Made by a program: the position numbers and the translations under genes | Origin: Oscheius tipulae | Taxonomy: Eukaryota > Nematoda > Chromadorea > Rhabditida > Rhabditidae | DNA: 64,000 bases | Direction of reading: 5' to 3' | Assembly: GCA_037178975.1 (NCBI GenBank) | Contig: JASJZH010000004.1 | Location: 8,308,001 to 8,372,000 of the forward strand | Part shown: in pieces, positions 56,580 through 64,000 of the stretch | Layout: every line of letters begins with the position of its first letter | Position numbering within the stretch: position 1 is the stretch's first letter | Notes under the pieces: model-generated | Databases searched by the model: none | Seen by the model: only the letters and a program-made list of their open reading frames with translations | What the model was told of the DNA's origin: nothing

Positions 56580-57363
56580 GACCAGCCAGGCCAGGTTACT
56601 CATCAAAAGCGCAAAAGTTTCAATGGAAAGAGCTGCGGCATTGGAATGCAGCTTACGGTACGAGAGTGTATGGGACGAGTCCTACAAGCACTATTTTGTG
56701 ACAGCATGTTTTGGTCTGGGGTAAGCGTTTCTCCCTCGGTACTAAACTGAATATAGATCAGCCTCGCTTTTGTATTACTACTGAACAGGCTACATAAACT
56801 TACACACAGTGACAGATTATGTTCTGTTCTGAACTCGGCTGGGATTGTCTATGGAATGATCCACTACTCAACAATAGCCCTCGTTTTCCTGGTTTGTTTC
56901 GTCATGCTGCTAGTAATATTCAGCAAAATAAATGCTAGGAAAATGAGTTCGAATGTCGGAAATAATAATATCTTCTCCATACAAAAGTTTGCAAACAACT
57001 CTACCATTCCAGAAACGAACACAAAGTGAGAGAAAACGGCAGCAACTCTTACTGCAACGGATCACCGGGATCACCGTAGTTCTCGTCTCTATTTCCAATT
57101 TTGTATTAATTTTGAACGAGTGGAAAGCACCGGAAGTTAATCCATAGTTGTAAGCACATAACAATATTATTTTCAAGTTCTTCACTCTTCACTCAGCCCT
57201 CAGTCTACCAATCTACCTCTGTTTCCGTCGAAATTTCCGACAACGCTTTGTTTGGATTTTCTTCCGAAGAAAAAGATCGTGCGAAGACTTAAAACCACCC
57301 CTCGAACTATTGTCACAGGACCGAAAGGAAACACTTTTTTGGTACGAAATGAAACTCCGATAG
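56580..57363 (+). CDS. Partial 7TM receptor-like gene (first membrane segments not found)
   Basis: Exons can be chained from GRVLQALFCDSMFWSG (about 56667-56720) through a short intron to ISLAFVLLLNRLHKLTHSD (third membrane segment with an NRLHKL end) and YSTIALVFLVCFVMLLVIFS. After an intron ending CATTCCAG comes RTQSERKRQQLLLQRI then TGITVVLVSISNFVLILNEW. A last exon gives FFTLHSALSLPIYLCFRRNF with a basic tail, to a stop at 57361. The seventh-segment form (LPIYLCFRRNFR) fits a rhodopsin-like receptor. The first one or two membrane segments are missing, so the gene is incomplete in this reading or truncated. AATAAA follows the stop. Confidence 0.55.
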
Positions 57364-57417
57364 TTAAATAAAATAAAATTTTATTATGTATATACAATTT
57401 AACGAGTTGGGTAGATA

Positions 57418-60400
57418 TTAATCTATTAAGAACGTAGCCAGCTCTTCAGAGATGGTAACAGCTGCCATTCCATGAATTTCTTCTGGTAGTTCAGGTCCCT
57501 TTGTCCAACTATGTCCGTCGAAAACTTCGGTTTTCTTTGTGCCATATCCTCCAGCTGCTAGAATTTTGAAGCGATCAAACTTTACTGCACATCCGTCCCA
57601 TCTCGGTTTTTTCAAGGGAGGAACACTCTTCCAATCGTTACTCATTCGACTCATATTCAGTGTCCAGACTTCCGAAGAGTCTTCTCCACCTATGGCAATC
57701 ACACTGGATCCGAAAGAAGACAATGAATGAGAAGCTTGCGGTGACGGCATTGGATTAACGAAGATCCAGCTTGATGAGGACGGATCGTACGACTCCACTG
57801 AGTTTAGGAACACTCCATCGCTCCCTTTGCCACCGCAAACTACAATTTTGCCCATCACCACAGTTGCAGCGGCTTCTGTTCGGGGAATATGTAGTTCTCT
57901 GAAAACGAATGTTGAATAGTTCTATTAAGAGGGTTACTATACATTATAGAACGTGCTCGGTATATCGTATTTGCGCATACTTTAGTCAATGTCTTAAGTG
58001 AGCGCAACCTGACATGTCTCGCCCGTACCATCTTGACATTGCTGATTCACAAGGGTGGAGAGTCAGCGGATTGTATGCATGTTTTTTCCGCCTTTTAAGA
58101 GAGCTTTGTAAGAAATTTACAGCTCTTTCACTAAGTTCCGGCAAAGACCAAAAAAACTAATACCTCTCTTTTGTTGAAGCTGTCGAAGTGCTGATAGCGA
58201 GCGAATCAAAAACAACTCACGACACATAGTTCCATACACTGTTTCTATTGTTTGGATTGTATCGCTCTACTGTTTTCAGTGCATTTCCATTCTTGTCCTC
58301 TCCACCAATTACGCAAATCGTCTTTTGGAACACAACGCTGCTGTTAGAGATCCCACGGCGCTTCTCTAACATACTGGACTTTCTTTTCCATGTCTTCTTC
58401 TCCAGCCAAAAAAGCTCGCCCGTCGCTCCGCCTTGTTCTCCCGCAAAAACATATAGTTTGTCTTCCACGCAAACGGCTCCATGATGATATAGTGGAGTAG
58501 GAAGAGTAACTGATAATTTCAGCCATGATTTACGTTCCTTGTTCAATAGATATATCTTGGAAGATTGCTCTTTGCTAGCCACTCCACCGAGGAGCATGAC
58601 CTAAAATCCTTTAGCTGATTATGGCGTACAACTTCCCAGTTTGAATCCGTATTGTTTTGTACTCTACTACCTTTTAAAATGCTTATTTTCTCAGTTCCGA
58701 GTGGGTTCTTTTGGATAAAAAATAGTGAAAAAAAAGTTCTCACCCTTGGGATACTGAAATCTTGTGAAACGTCCGTTAACCACGAGTTGGCTTTTATAGA
58801 ATCCAATAGGGAGCCTAAATGGCGAGAAGTTAAAAGCTCACACAGAAAGTTTACTTTTCTGGGGTTCAACAGCTTTGATTCCGACTGAGGTCTCCAGCCC
58901 AATGAAGTCTGCAAACATGTGTGGCAGAAAGACGTATCCAAAGCTCCTTCTGGCAATAAACGGCATGCTGTTATTCTTGTCACCATGAGTTTCTTCCCAC
59001 TTTTGAGACGACCCGTTTTTGTCTATCTTCCAGATTTTGTGCTCTTCTTCGTTGCGACTTGTTATGTACAGATAAATACCAGCCGAATGAGCGTAAAAAT
59101 CGCCTTGTATCGGCGGCATTTGACGGCAGAAAGTCGTCCAAACTTGACTCTTTGGGTCCAGAATTTCAATGTTTTGCTTTAGGTCCTCTTCTCGTCCAAC
59201 ATTTCCTCCGCAGACAAAAATTTTATCATGGATGATAGTGACAGCAGGAGCTACTCTTGCATGGTTCATTGGCCTGAAATAATAAATATAATAAGACTAA
59301 ATCTTTTCTGTCCTCTATGGCGTCCAAGTCTTTCACCTTGCTTGAAATCGTTTTCAAGGCTTTGTTGGCCTGTAATGCGTTGTCCAACGAAACCTTTGGT
59401 TCATTTAGGAATAGTGAGTTGTTGTGTAGAGGTACAATTGAATCAGAGAGCATATGAACTCTTCTCTCTTCGTTTTCGGCAAAAATAGCTTGTCTCTTGT
59501 CCTCGACCAGTGAGCTGACTCCATGCTCATGGCACTCATCGAAAAGCACGTGTTACATTGCAAGAATCCACAGCATCGTCAATATTTAGGAAACAGCCGT
59601 CGGTTTTTTCTGCATCATCGGCCTTAGCAGTTCCGATGGAAAGTTCTTTTGAGTGCTCCTTGTTATCAGCCGTAGAATGGTTATCTATTCGTACGACAGT
59701 CATTTCCGCCGAATCCTCCGAAGGTAGGCATGAACTGAGAGGAAGAGATTCAGGTTTCTGCTGAGCTGGCTTCACAGTACTAGGTTCCACGCGTTTGTTG
59801 TTTTGGCAATGTCCTGAACGCTTCTCGTGTTTTTAAACGGAAGAGACACAAACTTCTTGCTCGCGCTTTTCGTTTTTGTCTTGGTCTTTCATCTTGTTCA
59901 GAGAGAGGCTTTATCTCATCTGGAACTCGAATTTTGGGGATAATTCTGGTCATTTCAGAAATTTGTGCACATTCTGGTAGGGATAGAACTATTCTTTCGC
60001 AAAGTTTTTCCTCGTTCGTGCGTCTCAACATCCATGTTAAACAAAAAATAGATTGAGCTCACCTTTCGGTATATATCTTCTGTCTACCATTCATGCTATA
60101 TTGGGAACGATTGAAAAAGTTGACGTTGAGGTGACAAAGAAGCGGTTTAAAAGCTATTCTGCTGGCTCGAGCTACCAAAGCCTTTTGTTGTCTAGGACCG
60201 TTCACAAAAACTAGTCCTTGCATTTGTCCTCCGGTATGCCATACTTTTTCGAACGTTTGATCAAATGAATTCACTTTTGGGAACCACTCTTCTATTGACA
60301 GGCTATTGTAGTAGAGCATGACAAAGTGCAAGCTGTGTGCAGATCCATGGAACAGATCAGCAGCTTAAAGTATTTAATTTCAAAACTTGTTAATACCTCG

Positions 60401-60927
60401 AACCTTCTTTGCTGTAGCTGTAAGCAGAGACGCGAAGAGATTTATCCGTCACCACACGTTCTTGCGAACTGTCCTTCCTCACATACTTCGAATATTGTCC
60501 CTTTGGTACTGATGTTGGAACAGTCCATATGTTCTGGCCTTCATCGTAGGCTTTTACTATGGTTTGAATAGTTGTTTGCTCAAGCGAAACAGCAGGAAGC
60601 ACCTCGTATGACGGCACCAGAAAGGTCTTTTTTGCCAATCTAAATTGCTGGTGATTCCTCGCAATCATAAAACTCACATAAATAGCATTTGAATAATTGT
60701 CTGAAAGACCAGATTAGATTGAGGTTGAAAAATGCTTTGATTTTCCACCTGAAGCTGCATAATCTCTGCAGCTTTTTCCGAAAATGTGGATAGGTCAGAA
60801 GACGTTTCTTTTGATGCGAGTAGTGTGTGTCCTTCTGCAAATATATATGTTTGTTAAAAACGGCTTGTTTTCTCACTTCTTTACAAGTATACCCTGTATA
60901 GCTCCCGAAGGTTATAAGAGCTTGCAT
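57418..60927 (-). CDS. Kelch-repeat protein with unrecognised N-terminal region (exon chain and number of genes uncertain)
   Basis: Kelch repeats form beta-propellers that bind protein partners. Repeats are clear in three exons: 59269-58838 (MNHARVAPAVTIIHDKIFVC, GG), 58597-58217 (HGAVCVEDKLYVFAGEQGG, SNSSVVFQKTICVIGGED) and 57861-57418 (KIVVCGGKGSDGVFLNSVES, SLSSFGSSVIAIGGED). The frame ends in SEELATFLID. The exon before them (about 59549-59310) is polar and has no BTB domain. Further upstream, 60927-59780 has spliceable exons with protein-like text (TFLVPSYEVLPAVSLEQTTI; IEEWFPKVNSFDQTFEKVW; a basic RPRQKRKARAR) that I cannot assign. These could be the N-terminus of the kelch protein or a separate gene. 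Confidence 0.65.
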
Positions 60928-61427
60928 ATTTAGAGAAAAATGCTAGCTTTATATAGCTTTGTAAAAGAGAGAAAAAGTGACAATCGCTTTGTTGCTTTTT
61001 TTGTTATAGACGTTATCTTTTAGTTAGATGATTATGGACGCTGCGACACAGCAAGCATCACAGACGGCTTTAGTGCATCAGAATCCTCTCTATCTTGTCA
61101 TACTTCTAGGCTTAATGACATCAAAACTTTAGGGAATACTTGGATAGCCGGCCAGAATGCATCTAGTTCTTCAAATTGATGTGGTGTCGGTAAACTCAAG
61201 AATTGAAGGAACCATTGGGTTTGTCATATTTTGAACTCAGGACTCTTCTTTCTCACTATCACACTGTCTCTCGTCTCTTTGCCCGGGTTTCTTTGTCTGG
61301 ACCGTTTCCTTCCCTCTCTACAGTTCATCGTCCTTTCTTTTTCTGAGTATTTGTCCAAATCAATTTGTTGGCAACAATCTACGACAGCAATGTACAGCTT
61401 TTTGTTTCTCTTTTGATTGCATGGCCT

Positions 61428-61490
61428 CGGACAAACAAACAAACAAACAAAGTCGACCATAGACACTATAGCGCTTTTATGGATCGTATT
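61428..61490. repeat. Dispersed repeat fragment at the kinase 3' end
   Basis: 'ggacaaacaaacaaacaaacaaagtcgaccatagacactatagcgc' is the reverse complement of the block at 28365-28435 and 49035-49090. It abuts the last codons of the minus-strand kinase frame, whose stop may come from the repeat itself. Confidence 0.6.
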
Positions 61491-62328
61491 CCATTAGTGA
61501 AATACAGTTGTCCATTAGTCTTTCTTGTGCTACCGTCTCTGTTGAAAAATGCTTTGTCAAATTCAAGATATGAACATTTGTTGCGGAACATTCTGTCCTC
61601 TTGTTTCTATCTGGGCCTTTGCGTATCAGTAAACTGTTTCGGACTGATCTCAGTGGCTGTACTGACGAAACTTTTAAGCTAACATCTAACGAAGTTGAAT
61701 GAAGAAAAATCTTTTGTCGTGACCTACCATCGTCGCTGATGTTGCTTTTCATTTCAATATTGTGCTCAACGGTGCAATCACGATTGCCAGGCGTAAAGGC
61801 TTCTAATGCTCGAACGTGCTCGTCGTACGAAATTTGCTCCGCCCAGCCAGTTACGATATCCAGAAGCTCAGAAACTGTAGGTCGCTCATATGGGTTTGGA
61901 TGCCACCCTCTATTCTTTATGAGTTTGGAGGTTAAAGGAACTAACAGCTTCAAAAGAGGAACAACAAACTCTGGACAGTGTTCCCTGTCCAATAACGGCC
62001 TGTATCCATTATTTAATATATGCCCCATTTTTGCCCAGACACTGCCCTCGATATGATAATATGGTTTTCTGAAGAGGATAGGAGTATCCAAATAAAAATT
62101 ACTTCCGATGAATGATCTCCCAGAATGTTATTGTAAAGGAATAGACATCGGTCTTGTAGTTGTAATGTGTTGAAGTCAAATTCTCCGGTGCCGTATAGCA
62201 AGGTGTGCCAATTCTGAACAATGTGCAATAAGGTTTTGTGAAAAATCAAAGCTTAACCCGGCAGTTAAACTTAGTCTTGGATTCTCAACAGGCCTAGCAG
62301 TTCCAAAGTCTGAGATTTTAAGATTATT

Positions 62329-62339
62329 TAATGTTCGAC
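62329..62339. repeat. Left target-site duplication of the LINE
   Basis: TAATGTTCGAC, an exact 11-base match to 63837-63847, immediately left of the inserted element. Confidence 0.9.
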
Positions 62340-63836
62340 TGCGGACAGCCCCTGGACATGACTCCATCACGACCATGCAGCTTCGAGTTGTGGAAGCGGA
62401 GATTGTGCCTCTTCTCGCACGTCTCTTCACTCGGATGCTCCAACATCGTGTGGTTCCTCATGGATTCGGTGATTCGATTACCACCCTCATCCCGAAGAAA
62501 GGTGATCACACAGACCTGACTAACTTCCGTCCAATCTCCGTGCTACCAGCTCCCTACAAACTCTTCACACGAGTGATGCTGGCCAGGATGCAAGGAAATC
62601 TGGAATTCAACCAGCCAATCGAACAAGCAGGATTCCGCCGAAGCTACTCAACAGTAGAACACCTTCATACCATCAGACAGCTAATCGACAAGGCCTCCGG
62701 TTACCGAAGTCACCTCTATCTTGTGTTCGTCGATTTCCGGAAAGCCTACGACACCATTGAGTGGGAAGCTGTCTGGAACTCACTTCAAAGACACGGTTCG
62801 GACCAACTCTATATCGAGATGCTGCGAAGGGTCTACAGAGATGCTGGTTGCAAGATCAAAGTGCAAGAAGAGTTAGTGGATGTCAACATCAAACGTGGAG
62901 TTCGTCAAGGATGCGTACTTTCTCCACTGCTCTTCAATGCTGTACTCGAAGACGTCTTCCGCCAACTCAATTGGGACGGCATCGGTTTCAACATCAACGG
63001 CCGTAAGCTAACTCATCTTCGCTACGCCGATGATGTCGTTCTTATCGGAAAGAGTCTGAGATCTGTACAGCGGATGGTGACTGAACTGGAACAAGGAAGC
63101 CGTAGGATTGGGCTCGAAATCAATCATCGCAAAACTTTCGCGATGACCAATGCCTACGAGGGAGATCTACGCTTAACAGGACAAGCTATACAGTTTGTCC
63201 GGCATTTCGTTTACCTTGGATGTTCGGTAACCTGCACCTCGGAAAATCAGGAGCTGTCCCGTCGGATCGGAGCGTCTTGGGCAGCCTTCAATCGCCACCG
63301 TCTCTTCCTCACCAAGAGAAATGTCCCGATGAAGATGAAACGACGAGTGTACCTGACCTGCGTCGTCCCAAGTTTGCTGTATGGATGCGAAATCTGGAGT
63401 CTTCGCACAGAAGATCGAGCCAAACTTGCAGCCCTACAACGACGGCAGGAAAGGGCCATGCTCAGTATCACACTTCGGGATCGTGTGAGGAATGAGGAGG
63501 TGAGAAGAAGAACAGAACTACCGAATGTTCTGGACCTGGCATGGACGAGGAAGCTGAAATGGGCGAGAAAAGTGGCCGAGATGGAAGGAGGAAGATGGTC
63601 GAAAGCGATGACGGAATGGGTTCCTCTAGATCAGCGACGAGCTCTAGGGAGACCGTGCATGAGATGGGAAGATGAGCTGAAGAAAGCCTGTGGTCGCCTC
63701 GGACGAACTCCAACCACGTGGATGCGACAGGCAAGAGAGGGAGGCGAAGAATGGGTTCGCGCTATGGGAGCGGCAAGGGAGCCCTGACATGATAGCAACC
63801 CCTTGATTCCGACAATAAATTGTAAATTGTAAATTG
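62340..63836 (+). mobile_element. 5'-truncated RTE-like non-LTR retrotransposon
   Basis: The 1497-bp insertion lies between two identical 11-bp direct repeats. It starts inside the reverse transcriptase domain and so lacks the endonuclease; this is the usual outcome of incomplete target-primed reverse transcription. It ends in a short tandem tail (AAATTGT repeats after AATAAATTGT) rather than poly-A, as seen in RTE-clade elements. The orientation is opposite to the kinase gene it interrupts. Confidence 0.92.
62342..63787 (+). CDS. LINE reverse transcriptase (RTE-like), 5' truncated, frame intact
   Basis: The frame is open from the insertion edge (RTAPGHDSITTMQLRVVEAE) with no stop for about 480 codons; the first Met is at 62375. 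Reverse transcriptase motifs in order: LIPKKGDHTDLTNFRPISVL, QAGFRRSYSTVEHL, YLVFVDFRKAYDTIEWEAVW, KRGVRQGCVLSPLLFNAVLE, and the catalytic LRYADDVVLIGKS (YADD). A C-terminal region rich in basic residues follows (LLYGCEIWSLRTEDRAKLAA; RRRTELPNVLDLAWTRKLKW), as in nematode RTE-type elements. The catalytic Asp pair is present, so the protein decayed little after insertion, but the copy lacks the endonuclease domain and a promoter and cannot move by itself. Confidence 0.92.
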   Translation, partial: RTAPGHDSITTMQLRVVEAEIVPLLARLFTRMLQHRVVPHGFGDSITTLIPKKGDHTDLTNFRPISVLPAPYKLFTRVMLARMQGNLEFNQPIEQAGFRRSYSTVEHLHTIRQLIDKASGYRSHLYLVFVDFRKAYDTIEWEAVWNSLQRHGSDQLYIEMLRRVYRDAGCKIKVQEELVDVNIKRGVRQGCVLSPLLFNAVLEDVFRQLNWDGIGFNINGRKLTHLRYADDVVLIGKSLRSVQRMVTELEQGSRRIGLEINHRKTFAMTNAYEGDLRLTGQAIQFVRHFVYLGCSVTCTSENQELSRRIGASWAAFNRHRLFLTKRNVPMKMKRRVYLTCVVPSLLYGCEIWSLRTEDRAKLAALQRRQERAMLSITLRDRVRNEEVRRRTELPNVLDLAWTRKLKWARKVAEMEGGRWSKAMTEWVPLDQRRALGRPCMRWEDELKKACGRLGRTPTTWMRQAREGGEEWVRAMGAAREP

Positions 63837-63847
63837 TAATGTTCGAC
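63837..63847. repeat. Right target-site duplication of the LINE
   Basis: TAATGTTCGAC, identical to 62329-62339, directly after the AAATTG tail. Confidence 0.9.
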
Positions 63848-64000
63848 CCAGGAGAATGCTGAACAGAATGTTAGAAATTTAGTATGCGTACTTTTTCGGC
63901 TTGATATCTCTGTGCATTATTCCTTTGCTGTGCAGATAATTGAGTGCTCTTAAGATCTTCAGTATCCAGGAAACAATTTGCTTCCAATCGTAGTGAGTTT

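Larger units (their letters stand above)
61477..64000 (-). pseudogene. TAK1-like protein kinase, exon interrupted by a LINE (partial, runs off the window)
   Basis: Exons on the minus strand read: IVSWILKILRALNYLHSKGI then MHRDIKPKN (64000-63892, catalytic loop); ILLGRTL (63858-63837), then a 1.5-kb LINE, then NNLKISDFGTARPVENPRLS (62328-62258, DFG motif); GTPCYTAPENLTS and KTDVYSFTITFWEI (62213-62103, APE region); and KPYYHIEGSVWAKMGHILNN to PYERPTVSELLDIV (62068 on), with a Ser-rich tail to 61477. The DFGTA motif, the VYSFTITFWE segment and ERPT are like TAK1/MAP3K7-type kinases (MOM-4 family in worms), which activate MAPK/NLK signalling; the assignment is moderate. All exons are undamaged except for the insertion. 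Without one copy of the target duplication the frame across the site is continuous, so the insertion is probably young or polymorphic. Confidence 0.85.

Overview
The window is nuclear DNA from a nematode, most likely a chromadorean of the Rhabditida type. Most introns are about 32-70 bp and end in TTTCAG-like acceptors. Many start codons sit 0-4 bases after such an acceptor, which is what spliced-leader trans-splicing sites look like. The gene families are typical worm families: cuticle collagens, a transthyretin-like protein, a C-type lectin/CUB protein, chemoreceptor-type 7TM proteins, expanded F-box-like genes and UNC-31/CAPS. I cannot name the species. Exon joins were worked out by eye from splice signals, reading frame and family patterns.

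Layout. 0-3.9 kb: repeat-bearing spacer, then a transthyretin-like gene with a spare terminal exon. 4.2-11.9 kb: two divergently oriented cuticle collagens flank a CTLD-CTLD-CUB-VWA-like lectin gene whose large intron is full of repeats. 12.3-15.2 kb (minus strand): a mitochondrial-type rhodanese/mercaptopyruvate sulfurtransferase, and upstream of it a 76-residue ChaB homologue, a protein known mainly from bacteria, here split by a 41-bp intron. 16.5-21 kb: two tail-to-tail Str-type receptors; an intron of the second holds a complete opposite-strand gene for a small Trp/Arg/Gly-rich secreted peptide. 21.8-27.1 kb: tandem F-box-like genes, a 5S rRNA fragment, a small secreted peptide and an Srt-type receptor. 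27.1-33.1 kb is essentially gene-free.

33.15-44.1 kb is the UNC-31/CAPS gene, which drives dense-core vesicle exocytosis. Its second intron contains a whole animal haem peroxidase gene on the opposite strand. 45.5-49.9 kb: a four-membrane-segment protein and a cluster of small Cys-rich secreted peptide genes (two intact with a CS-alpha-beta-like cysteine pattern, one decayed relative, one broken or unresolved). 50.4-57.4 kb: a carbohydrate sulfotransferase, an orphan secreted protein, a non-autonomous DNA transposon, a Pro/Tyr-rich plus Arg/Glu-rich protein and a partial 7TM receptor. 57.4-60.9 kb: a kelch-repeat protein. 61.5-64 kb: a TAK1-like kinase cut, between its HRD and DFG motifs, by a 5'-truncated RTE-like LINE flanked by a perfect 11-bp target-site duplication.

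The points most worth following up are the intron-bearing ChaB gene, the apparently recent LINE insertion in a kinase exon, the two nested opposite-strand genes, the Cys-rich peptide cluster, and a dispersed hairpin-bearing repeat family that recurs near or inside several genes.
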